Of a stretch of DNA of 64,000 nt, positions 48,983 to 61,099 are shown in pieces (the stretch's first letter is position 1; each line of letters begins with the position of its first letter). The stretch lies in the NCBI RefSeq assembly GCF_004193775.1, contig NC_041009.1, positions 42,711,534-42,775,533 on the forward strand, in the 5' to 3' direction. The DNA comes from Glycine soja (lineage: Eukaryota > Streptophyta > Magnoliopsida > Fabales > Fabaceae). A program made the position numbers and the translations under genes. Below the pieces are notes generated by a model. The model did not search any database. It worked only from the letters and a program-made list of their open reading frames with translations, and was not told the DNA's origin.

Positions 48983-49099
48983 CAGCCAAAGCATCCAAAA
49001 GGTCCCCTTAAAAATCAGTTCATAAGAGGATGGTCTACCCAGCTATATAAACACTTATCATGTTCATGAATTACCCAATGTGGGACTATTCTTAACATC

Positions 49100-49920
49100 A
49101 TCGAATACCTTATGGCTTATTCAAACACAAAATATAAGAAGTTTTGAAGAATTAAAGTTTAAAAAATGAATTCATTTTCGAATCTCTTATTCTTTCTCAT
49201 TTTCAAGTTCTCTTCTTCTGTATATTTTAAATTTTTAAAAAACTCTGAGACCACTTTATAAGACTATATTTATGTGCAATCAATCAACAAATGTGCTGAT
49301 TTGTTTAGAGGAAGAAATGGTTTGATAGAAAAAAATACCTATAAGTTGTAATAAAAGTTTGAGGATAAGCTTTCTATAGAGTAAAAAATGCAGTAAAATA
49401 TATATTTGTAACATTATGAAAATTTGTGGGTTGTCAAGAACTTAGTTGCATATACATCTGGTGGGTTGTCAACACATTTTTTTTAAATCAACTCATGCAG
49501 AGAACCTAGTTACATATGCTGAGAGGAATTAAACTTCTTTGCCAAACAGTAATCATAAAAAACTATCATGGTCAATGAATTGGAAGATATTATTGGCTTG
49601 AATTCAAGGTAGATTTCATGGTCAAGGGTTGTTGGCCGGAGGCTCTTAGATTCTTTCCCCCTACCTTTTACAAATGGTAAACCCAAGACTAGCCTGCATA
49701 TATAAGGGATATCCTTCATTGGATCAATAATAATAATAAAGAAAAAGAAAATTAAAATATATCTAGATTTAACTTTTAACTGTTGCTATATTGGCATCAA
49801 CAACAATATAGGGCAAATGTCTTTGGTTTACGTACTTCCTATAGGATCGACTCAATTATTTAGATAACTGAAGAATTCAATCACATCACTTTTGGATATA
49901 CAAACACATGGCATTTTTTC
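49100..49920. other. intergenic, no gene
   Basis: Nothing recognised apart from a repeated 'gtgggttgtcaa' phrase at 49427 and 49461. Confidence 0.4.
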
Positions 49921-49929
49921 TAAAACTTA

Positions 49930-50133
49930 TTTTCCCATTTCTAATTCGAGGCTACTATCTTCTAGTCGAGAACGAGAAAGATCTTCAAGAGAAGTGATGA
50001 ACAATGCTACAATTGCATGCATTGGGATCCTCATTTCATGATTCATGACAGCAAGAAAATCATTGCGGGCATGAATTGTCATCTCTGCCTCTCCATGAGT
50101 TGTCCACGGGCTCGCATATATAGACACCTCCAA
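49930..50133 (-). pseudogene. ethylene-receptor-type histidine kinase fragment
   Basis: Minus-strand frame encoding [20 protein letters not shown] and then [10 protein letters not shown]. This is the H-box of ETR1/ERS-type ethylene receptors, with the phosphoacceptor His in MNHEM. It is followed at once by [21 protein letters not shown], which in the family lies about 50-60 residues further on (DLSRLEDGSL-type text), then a stop. So it is an internally deleted fragment of the dimerisation/H-box domain. The ethylene-binding, GAF and ATPase domains are absent nearby. Confidence 0.8.
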
Positions 50134-50313
50134 AATAGCAGCATGTGAAATATATATTTTATTTAAACAACGCTTAAATTAAAGGATATATAGTTAGTTA
50201 ATTTTAATTTTTTATTTTAAAGAATTGAAAATATGCAAAATCCCATTTTCTTCTTTCTGTCTCATGTGCTGGTGTGTTTCAACCACTCAGCAAAAAATTG
50301 CACTCTCGGCTCT

Positions 50314-50316
<3 letters not shown>

Positions 50317-50355
<39 letters not shown>
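50317..50355. repeat. (TA)n microsatellite, about 19 units
   Basis: Uninterrupted TA tract about 185 bp to the right of the kinase fragment. Confidence 0.97.
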
Positions 50356-50357
<2 letters not shown>

Positions 50358-50925
50358 CACAAAGCATCTGTTTTGTGACCATTGGTTTCAGTTTCTCTTT
50401 AACACAAATGCTAAACAGATAATTCTCCACTTGAATCGATCTTTCTCCCCTCGATCGCTCTTGCAAGCAAAATTATTTTCTGTATTGGAATATATCAGAA
50501 ATGAAATAGAGGAACATATATATTTTTCAAGAAAAAGTAAATTATTATTTAGAGACATTCTCGAAAAAGATAATTAATAATGGTGGAGAAAGAAATTAAT
50601 AGAATTAGTGGAGCTGTAAATACAAGAAATGAACAACGTGCATGGTACAACTGCATAAAAAATGAAGAAACCAAAAATTAGAAAATAATTGTTGTAAACC
50701 TTAAATTAGCACATTCACCGATTCAATGATTAGGTTTCTAAAAAATATTATTGATTAAAGAATTACTACTAGTTTCAACATTCAAGTCAACACCATCTTA
50801 ATAACGGACAAATTTTTCCATTTGGGGTACTTTTAGAAACTTATTCCCTAGATGAGGTCGTTTTTAAAGTTTTTTCCGTGAGGAGACTGTTTTGTACGTA
50901 AATTACATGGGGTCACAAAGCAAAC

Positions 50926-51174
50926 CGCCAGTGGAATTGGCGAATTTACTGTTCGTGAAGAAATCGTCACTGGGAATGACGATTTGGCCATGCATGGGGA
51001 ACCGTCAGTCAAACTGGCGAGTTCCAACAGCTAGGCGTAGGGGAGGTCAAGTCAGGGTGCAGGACGTAGCGAAGCAGGAGTGGTGCAGCAGGAAGGCAGC
51101 AGTGGTGTAGAGGTAAGTCGTCAGTCGTACTGATGTTTTGCTATGAGAGAGAGGACTCGCCAGTGGCACTGGCG
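50926..51174. repeat. array of 17-nt palindromes, left arm
   Basis: Five sites of form CGYCA-N7-TGRYG at 50926-50942, 50965-50981, 51003-51019, 51119-51135 and 51158-51174. The first three are spaced 38-39 bp. The 7-nt centres differ between sites while the 5-nt arms are kept, with paired changes (CGCCA with TGGCG, CGTCA with TGACG). Confidence 0.85.
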
Positions 51175-52971
51175 AGTCGCTTTATGAAAAATTTCACGTT
51201 ATAAAAGAAGCTTCAGCAGTCCTCCATAGCTGTCCTTCGTTGCTTTCTTCTTCTTCCTAAGTTCCTCCTTGCACTTTTGCTTTCTTCTTGTTCCTCCTAA
51301 GCGCTTTGTGTTCTTGGTAAATATTTTTTAATGGTAACTTTAAATATTTGTTCTATTATATATATGTTAACTTAATTTTAATTGATATATGAAAATTATT
51401 TACATTAAGTTTGTTTATCCTCTTTGTAGGACATTCCCTTCTTCTTTCAACTACATGATTTCTCTCTTCTTGGTAAGTATTTCTTAACTTGATAACTGTA
51501 TTATTTAGTTAATTTTAGTTGATATATTAATATTATTTAGGTTATGTTTTTTAAGTTATATGTTATTAGTTTTAGTTTTAGTTAATTTGATAATATTATT
51601 TTCTTTAAATTTTGTAAAATAGTATGGTATTATTTGTTTTATATGTACATGCTACATTTGAATTTTAAGTAGTACGTTAAAATATTAATATTATTTATGT
51701 TATATTTATATGTTATAAAATTTAGTTGGTATATTATTATTTGTGTTATACAGTGCATTAGTTTTAGTTGATTTATTAATATGATTTTGTTGAGATTTTT
51801 TAAATTTATATGTTATTATTTGTGTTATATATATGTTTATGTTAACTTTAGTTGTTATGTTATTATTATTTGGTTTAGATTTTTTAGGTTTGTATGGTAT
51901 TATTTGTGTTATATATATGGTATGTTAGGTTTAGTTAGAATGTTAATATTATTTAGTTTAGTTATTTTAAGCTTTTATTGAAATATATGATACGCTATTA
52001 ATGTTATATATATACATTGTTTCTATAGTAATTTTTTGATTTATTTTAATTTATTTGTATAATATATGTTATTTAATTTTAATTTTATTAATTGAAAAAA
52101 AAATTGGTCATTTATTTAAATTTATGTATGTATTTTAATTTTATTAAAGGCAAAATAAATCATAACCAAAGTTAGTATTATAAATAATTAATCTTAACAA
52201 TAATAACTTCTAAATAAATAAACATAATTACAAAATTACTACAAATACATTAAAATAAAAATGATGCCAGAAACTTAAAAGTATAAATTTAAAAACACAA
52301 AACTAAACAACACTTTAAAAGTATACATATTAGTTACACTTCATATTGAAATTTTAAATACCATTCAAGTTCAACGCTCATAAATTTTTAACACACACTA
52401 ACAAACCATTAACATCAACCTAATCTAATTAAAAAAATTACTACAACCTTATATTAAAAAAAATTCCACACTCAAAATACTTCAAATAAATATGATGCTA
52501 CAAAATTTTTGTTTTAAAAACTTTTAAAAGTACACACTTGATCAATTTTTAACACACTAACAAAGCATCAACATCAACCTAATCTAACTAAAAATATACT
52601 AAAAACTTGAAATTCAAAATAAAATTTTCAGACACAAAATATTTTCTTCAAATAAAAATGATGGTACAAATTTCTTTTATTTTAAACACACACCAACAAC
52701 CATATGAAATATAAAGCTAATTTAATTAAAAAATTATTCAAAACTTCACATTCAAAAAAAATTACTTGACTGGAAATTTTGATGCTGCAAATTATTTGAT
52801 TGCAAATTTCGAATTTAACAAATTTAAACCTGAAGCACCAAATTTGGAAAGCTTATGGCTGAACAAATGTAAACGTGAAGAAGGAAATTTTGAGCTCAGA
52901 ACTTTTGAAAATACTAGAAATTTTCAACACACGCTGAAGCAAGATGAGGGATGTATATAAAGACACTAAAT

Positions 52972-53221
52972 CGCCAATGCTGTTGGCATCTCCCATGTGC
53001 CTAACTCGCCAATACCAATGGCAACTCCAGTTTAGGCTAGCTCGCCTATAGCAGTGGCGATTTCCCTTTAACTACTTGCGCCTGTCATCTCTGAAAAGCC
53101 TGAGCCTACCTCTTGTGCTGTGGAACTCGCCAATTTGACTGGCGGTTCCCCATGCATGGTCAAATCGCCATTCCCAATGGCGATTCCTTCACGAACAACA
53201 AACTCGCCAATTTCACTAACG
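52972..53221. repeat. array of 17-nt palindromes, right arm
   Basis: Six sites at 52972-52988, 53007-53023, 53043-53059, 53128-53144, 53166-53182 and 53205-53221, again CGCCA-N7-TGGCG or one or two changes from it, spaced 35-39 bp within each set of three. An 85-bp interval separates the two sets, as 100 bp separates the sets in the left arm. Confidence 0.85.
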
Positions 53222-53339
53222 GTTTGCTTTGTGACCCTATGCAATTTACGTACAAAACAGCCCCCTCGCAAAAAAACTTTAAAAACAACCCATCTGAAAA
53301 ATAAGTTTCTAAAAGTGTCCAAAGGGACAATTTACCTCA

Positions 53340-53888
53340 ATAACTTATATATATGTTTTTAGTACCGAATATAAAGAATGATGATGCAACCATCCACTTT
53401 AATTCCCAACATAATCAAGACAGATGATCAATATTCCATGGTTATCTTCAATTCAGTATTAGACATAATCTTTCCAAATCCACATTGTTACATGATTTAC
53501 ACATTCAACCAACCATCTAGCTATCATAATTAATATTTTATTTTTTTGGTGACAAATTAAGAAGAAGCTACACAAGCTAGAAAAACAAAGAGAAAAATCT
53601 AACAGAGGAGTAAGATCTGCCTCTAAAGAAATATATATGAAGTAAGGAGCAAGATCATTAAATCTGTGAGGAATAAACCATGCAATGGATGTTATACTAC
53701 TGGAGAGGAGGCTAATTGCTGCAAGGGAATCAAATTCCATGTATAAGCTTCTATATCAACGACTAACCCAATGGAAATTAACATGATATATATTGTTCCA
53801 ATAATTAAATTAAATAGATCTACATTTAAAACAACACGATCACGTACAAGTACACTGACACATACACCATGCAACACTATATCACCCA
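53340..53888. other. 3' flank of BAHD copy B
   Basis: No gene seen. Minus-strand frames at 53459-53892 are open by chance and lie downstream of the BAHD stop codon. Confidence 0.4.
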
Positions 53889-56800
53889 TCACTGATTAAG
53901 GTAATCCCAACTTATAGGCCTAAAGACATCACTGGCCTCAGATTCTAAGACCTCCAATTGCTCCTTGGCAAGATGCATGTACACAACCCAATCACCATTC
54001 CCTAAAGGGCTTGGCATTGGCATAACATAACCAGCTTGACCACCCCAAGGAAAATGGAAAGATCCAAACACAACCTCCCCCCACCCAAAATCCATCTTTC
54101 CCTCCATTAACCTTTGCCCGGAAGACACCACAAAACTCGGCCCTTCGTCGCCACTGCCACCACCACAGTAAATCTTCGCCACCCCAGGCTCTGGCCGGTG
54201 AGCTTCCACCCAATCAATGAGCCCTAAGAAATGCTCCTTCGTCGCCACCGCCAAGAACTCGTGAACCGCTTCGGCAACAAGCCCTAATGGCTTCTCCATC
54301 AACTCCTCCACTTCTTTCCCTCCAAAGGGTATGGAAAGCACGTTGCCGAAGTAACACCCCATCAATGCTTCCTTCTCTTTGTCACCATCACACAGTCTCT
54401 TCCTTCCATCAACCACAATACCCATTTTGGCAATAACCTTTTTGCCCTTCTTGTTGCCTCTTGAAGCTGCCTGAGCAACTATCTTCCACAAGAACGCGGA
54501 GAAACACTCAAATTTTGTACGCTTTGTGTTGTTTTCATTTGTCATGACGACGAGGGATTGCATCTTTTCAAGTTGCTCTGCCGTTACGTAGTATATGCGA
54601 CTGAGGAGAGGGGCGGTTGTGGCTTGAGGAGGGGTGATCCTAGAAATGGGGAGGTACATGTCATAAAGGGAACGAGGAATAGAACTTGGGCGACGAGGAC
54701 TAAGGAGTGAGCGACGGAAACATGGGGTGGTGGTAGTAGTTGTGGGCTTCGTGGGCTGGGCTATCTCGGCCCATGATATGAGGAACATGTTTGCTGAATA
54801 TGCATCTGCTATGCGGTGATCAAATATGCATGCTAGTACTATTCCACCGCACTTGAGTGATGTTGCCTGCATAAGGGTAGACTCAATTAATTAGTTTATA
54901 AGTTTAATGGACACACAAGAGTGTGTGTGTATATATATATATATATGGAAAATATTAATATTCATCATAATTGATGTGCCCTAACATTTAATACCAAGAA
55001 AATTAGACTAAAAAATCATTAAATTTTTTATTTTTTTTTTAAATTTAATTCAAGGATATTAATCATATTATCATATTTTATCATTTAACTTAAAAAATTA
55101 AAATATTTTTCATATATAGAAGAGAATGTGAAAAAAGGAGAAAGGGTAAAATATTTTTATTTTTTAAATTAAATGATAAAATACCATAATATCCTTAAAT
55201 TAAATTTTGGAAAATAAAATAACTAATGATTTTATAGTCCAAAATTGTTGGTGCTAAATGCTAATGCATTTCCTCTTATTTTAAAATTATTGTAAGCCTA
55301 AGGTTTTTTAAAATTATTAACTAATTAAAATCATTATTAGTTTTAAAAAAATAATTTAAAAATCAATAAATTTATATATATGATAATTTATTGTTAGATA
55401 ATATAATAAAATTGTTTGATATTATTAGTGCTTAACTTTTTTATTTTAATTACAAAATTAGTTTTTCATCAACACTCAACGAGAGTATACACCCCTAAAA
55501 ATTGAAGTTAGAAAAAAGAGAGGAAAAGTTATAAATATTATTAGAATAAGTTTCTTCATCAAATAGAAACAACACTTTCTCCATTGCTATTTTACACCTT
55601 TTCTTTTAGAAGTCAATATATGATATGAGACCGGACTTGATTACAAGGTATAATCAAATCCGGACAAGCAATATCTGCGTTACAAAGAAAAATTGACATG
55701 AAACACTCTTATTTTATACATATTAAAAAACTGAATAAATAAATAAATAAAAAAGAACAAAACTTTTGTATAACTAAATTTATTATTAATATTATATTAA
55801 AAAGTTAAAGTGACACACTTGTTAAGAATATTAGGGGAAAAAATAATTAGTATTATATTAAAAAGTTGATATAATATTTATTTTAAAATATTTTTTCTTA
55901 AATACGATACTTATTTTGAAATAAAAGAAATAATATTTGTTTATGATTATTTTATATTATTTTTTTCTTCTACTCATACCTAAAACAATGAGGATATATG
56001 TGAGTATCATTACTCTATGATTTGCTCTTCCGCCTTCAGCTAAGGATTTATTTCTATCGACTTTTTATTAGATGTATCTAAAAATAGAAATCTAATTTAC
56101 TAACTGAATTTTTAATTTTGTTTGTATCCAAAATTAAATGGTTGAAGAGAGTCAAAGTGGATGATGACAAACTAAGGTGGGCGGAAGATGGCGGATTAAT
56201 ACGGCATGCATGCATGTAAGTGATATATGAGAGAGAATACACTGATTAAGTGGACCGAAGATGCATAATTTGACTACTGTAATTATAAAACATTACATAA
56301 TATATAGGTGAGAATACACTTATTAAGGGTTATAACCCTTAAAATTGTAGAAGGTCTATGACCGTTTTCATTAACCGTCGTTAAAATTGTTAGAACTGAT
56401 TTAACAAAGAAAAAATGTATAGTACTGTTTTAATTTAGTCCAAAAATATATGTAGAATCGAAGATTTATATTATATTAATCTACACGTACATATATAGAA
56501 GTTAACAATCTCGTTATATATAGTACCTGGACAGTAAGCACTCCATTTTTCTTCTTTGGAACAAACTTCCCTTCAATGGTGTCATCTGGGTTGTAAAAGT
56601 TGAGGCACTTTAGCTCAACATCAGCCACAGCTTCAACAAAATCAACACCACGATTATTACAAAGCACCTCGGGTTCACCCACGTTGTTGGGCACCACTTC
56701 ACCTGCAAATGCATAATAAGAGATCAAAGCTTGTGCTAAGGCCTTTTTTAGAGACCCCAACATTGATTCAAAGGTTATTTTGTTGGTGCAAGTGTCCCCT

Positions 56801-56976
56801 AAGGTAGTGGACGTTAGCATGGGGTTCTTATAGCAAAAGAAGACACCAACATCGATTGGAGGTAGAAGTAGGTCAAGGTTAGAGAGTGGAAGCCAATGTT
56901 CTTGCATTGGCACCACTGCTGCCACCACCTCTTCATTGGTCACATTCACGGAGAAACCTCCATTCTCAGCACCCAT
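53889..56976 (-). CDS. BAHD acyltransferase copy B, intact (475 aa)
   Basis: Predicted cytosolic acyl-CoA-dependent acyltransferase. Exon 1 is 56527-56976 (150 codons; ATG at 56974-56976, donor GT at 56525-56526). Exon 2 is 53889-54866 (acceptor AG at 54867-54868, stop TGA at 53889-53891). The frame is continuous. The catalytic HXXXD is HRIAD at residues 167-171, just after the exon junction. DFGWG is at 409-413, and the usual 60-odd residues follow, ending WDYLNQ. The N-terminus [20 protein letters not shown] is family-typical, and the single intron between the N-terminal part and the HXXXD exon is common in this family. It is paralogous to the disrupted gene at 32373-41974, same strand, about 15 kb apart. 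Substrate not deducible; a phenylpropanoid alcohol is a guess. Confidence 0.93.
54867..56526 (-). other. intron of BAHD copy B, 1660 bp
   Basis: Holds a (GT)n(AT)n tract (54920-54946) and, near 56365-56395, 'gaccgttttcattaaccgtc', which looks like a scrap of CACTA subterminal repeat. No gene. Confidence 0.75.
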
Positions 56977-57053
56977 TTTTGATCAAGATGTGAAGGGTGT
57001 TGTCAAAGTTAATTGGCTTGGTGGTAAAGTACGTAGTTTCTTAAAGTTATGGA

Positions 57054-57061
57054 TATTTATA
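57054..57061 (-). promoter_or_regulatory. TATA box of BAHD copy B
   Basis: TATAAATA on the minus strand, 78 bp upstream of the ATG, conserved in spacing with copy A although the flanking sequence has diverged. Confidence 0.65.
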
Positions 57062-57099
57062 AGCGTGAGGAGATGGTGGGATAAAAAATTCTTCTACCC

Positions 57100-58340
57100 A
57101 TTAACGTGTGTTATTTGACCTCTTCCTTCCCTCTCCAATTACAATAATCCAAGTCAATTAAGGATGGAGTACAAGTGGAATTGGCAATGATATGGTGTGT
57201 TAGTCGATTATTGAAGTCTTAAACTTAAGAACAAGTAGTTTTTATGCAATTATACTTTTGGATTTATATATAAAAATATTTATTTTAAAAAAAAATATAA
57301 TTTACAATTAATTTTTTTTAAAATGGTGATATAATTGTAGAAAATATTAATAAAAAATTGCAATTAAAAAAAGGTTTAATGATTATGTATTATTAGTGTA
57401 AAAAATTTTATATTATTAATGAATTATGAGTGTTTTTTGCTTTTTTAAAAGAATTTTCACATCTTAAAAATAAGAGTACACATTTCGTCTTTACATTTTT
57501 TTAAAAAAAAATTATCATATCACTTATTATATAATAATAAGTAATCTGTTTGAGCGACATTAGGCATTGATCTCTCTCTTTGCATACAATAGACAAAGAT
57601 CTCTTATGCATTTGATGTTAAGAGCTTGAATTCTAACTTCTCTCAAAGGAAACAATCTATCTATAAGTGCCAATAGGTCTTTTTGAGAGAAATTTAATTT
57701 AAATCTTAATAACTGACCAAAATATTTATTTATTTTCTTTCACTTCATTATCTATATATCTCCTCAATTTCAATCTACCCAAATAGAGGCGGCATTTACA
57801 ATTTTCCAACAACATCCCACCCACATCAGGATTAGTGGATACTTGTGAACCCTAATTGACTTTTTTTTAACTGTTGAAGAATTTCACATTCTCAGTTCTC
57901 ACAACTATTTTGACCGTGGCATCAGAGCACACACTGTTGTGAAGTTGTGCTGCATGTTTCTTTTTCCACTGACTCCATGCGCTGCCTTTGATGACTCTCA
58001 TTAAGCATTTGTTTATCACAACAATAAGGGAGAATCAAAATATTCAAAACGATCATCCGCACAATAATGCTTTGCTTTACCACCAAAATCCCAACCACCC
58101 AGTACTCCACCATTCACTTTTAACTATAAATTATTTAGTTGACTTTTGCATTCTCAAGTTAATTTTAAATAAGTTGTTTATATTATAATTTTTTATCATT
58201 GATTCACTTCCATTTAATTTATTTAGACATGCATTTTTATTTTTAGAAGGTGTATTTCATTTACTATTATTCTTTTATAATTTTTTTGTTTTAATAATTT
58301 ATTAACGAATTTTCGGTAAAAGGATCTTTGTATTTTTGTT
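57100..58340. other. intergenic, no gene
   Basis: AT-rich. Chance frames at 57922-58188 lack any recognisable motif. Confidence 0.4.
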
Positions 58341-58344
58341 TTAA

Positions 58345-58615
58345 TACTTCCACTAGTCCATAATATAGGGCACTTTGGACATAAATAGTTATTTCCTTCG
58401 TCTCTGATTATATAATATAATTGATTAATTTGTTTATTAAGAAAGTTAGTTAATTTATTTATTAATACTAATTTGTCTATAATTATAATATTTTATTCAT
58501 GATATTTTATTAAAAATAATTAATGCATAAGAAAATTGAAATAAAGTTTTATAAACAGAGATAAAACAATTTTTTTTTCTAAAACCATGTCTTATAAATA
58601 GGAACAAGTGGATTA
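58345..58615. mobile_element. Stowaway-like MITE (diverged)
   Basis: The left end 'acttccactagtccataata' and the right end, reversed, 'aatccacttgttcctattta' form imperfect inverted termini. Inside, 'tccttcgtctctgattatat' recalls the CTCCNTCCGTC start of Stowaway elements, so a second element may be nested. No ORF. Confidence 0.45.
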
Positions 58616-58787
58616 ATTAAGTTTATTTTATTATTTTTTAAAATTTTATTATTAATGTACTAATTCTATCCTTATTAATAACCATTAACTTGTTATTAAT
58701 AATAAAAAGGACAAATACTTTGAGTATTTAACAAGGATAACTAATAAAAAAATGAAATACTTTATAGAAATTATAAAATATCTTATA

Positions 58788-59054
58788 TCACCTCCGTTCC
58801 AAAATAAATGTGGCGTTTGGATAAAAAAAATTATCCTAAAATAAGTGTCACTTTTGATTATTTAATGTAATATTAATTATTTTTTTCATTAATATCTTTA
58901 ATAAATATTACTTTAATTTTTGAATCTAATATTAATATTATTCTCTTTTATCTATTTATTAAGGTTAATTTTATAAATTAACATTCTTTTTTTTAATCTA
59001 TTATAAGCTTTTCTTAATATGTAAGATGATATTTATTTTGGAAGGGAAGGAGTA
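58788..59054. mobile_element. Stowaway-type MITE, about 265 bp
   Basis: The left terminus 'cctccgttccaaaataaatg' and the right terminus, reversed, 'ctccttcccttccaaaataa' match the well-known CTCCCTCCGTTCC family of Tc1/mariner MITEs. AT-rich centre, no ORF. Confidence 0.75.
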
Positions 59055-59059
59055 AAAAT

Positions 59060-60775
59060 CATCATTAATTTCTTCTAAAAATGACATCTTCTTATTTGAA
59101 GGACCAAAAAAAGTATTCTTTTTAAGTAGTAAATTATGAAAAATGGCATGTATGGAGATGATAGAGAAAATGGTTGTTGGAAACTTAAGAGGTAAAACGG
59201 GTTTGAGAAGAAAAAAATATTGAAAAATAGTTTTTTTTTTAAAGTTTTTTTTTTTTACTAAATTTCAATTGATGTCTTAAACAAGCTAAGATCTGGTATA
59301 AACTTATTTTTTTTATATAAAAAATAGCTTAGTTTTGAAGTCTCAGCGGTCTCTCCTTAGTATCTAAAGCTAAAGGATAAGTTTGTTTAAATTTATATTT
59401 TTTTAATAAAATAAGTATTTTTCTTGTTTTTATTTGTCTAAATTAATTTTACTTTAAAGAAACAGTTTTTTTAACTTTTTAATAAGAAAATTATATTTAC
59501 TTCTTAAAAATTATTTTTGTTAAAAATATTTATTTTTAAATTATTTCTTTTTAAATTTAAAGAAAGTCATTCAAAATGTACCGTAGAATATCAATCATAT
59601 CATGAACACCTACCAAATTTGTGGCGTTGATGTCAAATCAATATTCCATACCAGCTTTTTGTGATAACAAAGAGACAATTAACTCAACACTTGATAAACA
59701 CTAAACCACTAGCTTTTACTTTTGGTATTTTATTATAATTTATATATGCTTTAATTTAATTATCAATTGGCATTTCAGTAGTGATATTTATATTCTATTT
59801 TATTCTTTTTATTACTTTAATTTTTATGATTTTTTTACTAAATTGACAATTTAAAAGTTTTACACTAATATTGATATCTTCAAATGATTTACTTATTATT
59901 TTATAAAATGATTATTAATAAGTACTTCTATTTTTTTATGTTTTTGTTACTATATTACAATTTTTTATATACTACTATTCTCGTACGTTACTATTATATT
60001 TTTTTTTATCAATTTTATGAAACTTTATCACTCCTCATCATATTTGTTTCAGGTAGTTTTAAGTTAGCCTTCATTATTTATTTTTTCCTATTATTATGTT
60101 ATCAACTTAAAATATTTATCAACTTTATTAATAGATATAATCTTCTGAAAATTGTCTATCTACCTTTGGTAGGGATCTCTTTTTTCAACTATAATTTAGT
60201 CAACCGGGTTCTTACCCTAATATGTATTATCACATGTTTGCTGCACCCTCTGAACAATGCCTCCTCAGTTCTCATTTGCATCCTCTCTTTTTAGTTGTTA
60301 CCCCATTAATACAGCAACACACATGCACCAAAAACAAATCACTCACTCTCATTATCCAACCGGCTGGCCCAGCTAGGCATCACAAAAATTAATAAGAAAT
60401 CCTTCTCATTTTCTAGAGGCCACATCACTCATGTCACACATAATTAATTATTAATTCCTTTTCTAAATTATAAATTTTGAATATGTGTGATATAGACATA
60501 TTGGTTGAAAACATAGGCTTATATTTGTGGAGCTTGCACTAGCGCAGTTAAGAGCTACTTCAAATTGAATTATTGCACCTTAATTTTTTAACTCCAGCAC
60601 GTACGTACGTGACGGATTGGAAATTTGGTCGTTGGCCTATGTTTAGCGAAGGACACTTATATTGCCTCCATATATATTGTCCATGGGAGGATTGGAATTG
60701 ATTTAGGAATGCTGCTGTGGGGTATATCGATCATTATGCTATTGTTTCTTCATTGAATCATTATAACTTGGCTTT
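59060..60775. other. intergenic, AT-rich
   Basis: A 136-codon frame at 59884-60294 is T-rich and hydrophobic throughout and judged spurious. No other feature seen. Confidence 0.4.
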
Positions 60776-60777
60776 TA

Positions 60778-61087
60778 AGTGTATGTTTGATTTCATACTG
60801 AAAAAATGATTTTGAATTATAATTGATTTTTAATATATTTTTACACATTTAATTTCATATTAAAAAGAAAATTTAGAATTGATTTAGATTCAAAATTGAT
60901 TATGAATTAAAATAATTTCGAGTAATTTTTGTGTTAGATAAAAAATTTTCACTCAATTTTATTTCTAATTTAATTTTATAATAAAATATTTAAATATAAA
61001 TTACATCACTTCAATATTATTTTTAATAAAAAAAAATTAAAAAATAATTACATTCAAAATCAATTATTTCAATATGCTCGTTCATAT
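60778..61087. mobile_element. MITE-like palindromic element, about 310 bp
   Basis: Left 'atactgaaaaaatgattttg' (60796) against the reversed right end 'atattgaaataattgatttt' (near 61077). Internal segments such as 'ttcaaaattgattatgaatt' repeat the same theme in both orientations. No ORF, family not named. Confidence 0.5.
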
Positions 61088-61099
61088 TAACACATTAAG

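Larger units (their letters stand above)
50807..53336. mobile_element. Mutator-like foldback element, about 2530 bp
   Basis: Long terminal inverted repeats of about 220 bp. The left arm contains 'acttttagaaacttattccc' (50829), 'gtcacaaagcaaaccg' (50912) and 'ccatgcatggggaaccg' (50988). The right arm has all three in reverse complement (near 53319, 53237 and 53160). The ends begin with G, and flanking 'ttaataacg' (50798-50806) and 'tcaataact' (53337-53345) agree at 7 of 9 bases, suggesting an old 9-bp target duplication, as in MULEs. Just inside the left arm is leader-like sequence with pyrimidine tracts (51220-51310) and possible splice sites. The AT-rich centre (51320-52960) has no transposase frame. 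Both arms carry the regular palindromes listed separately. Confidence 0.7.

Noticed and set aside
52766..52960. 64-codon ORF in the foldback element as its transposase
   Set aside because: Too short, Asn/Phe/Glu-rich, and lacks any transposase motif.
50926..53221. Regularly spaced short palindromes as a CRISPR array
   Set aside because: The genome is a plant nuclear one. The repeats are 10 conserved bases split by a free centre, and they lie in the arms of a transposon-like inverted repeat.
59884..60294. 136-codon plus-strand ORF
   Set aside because: The translation is almost entirely Phe/Tyr/Leu/Ile from T-rich DNA, with no motif, homologue or splice context.
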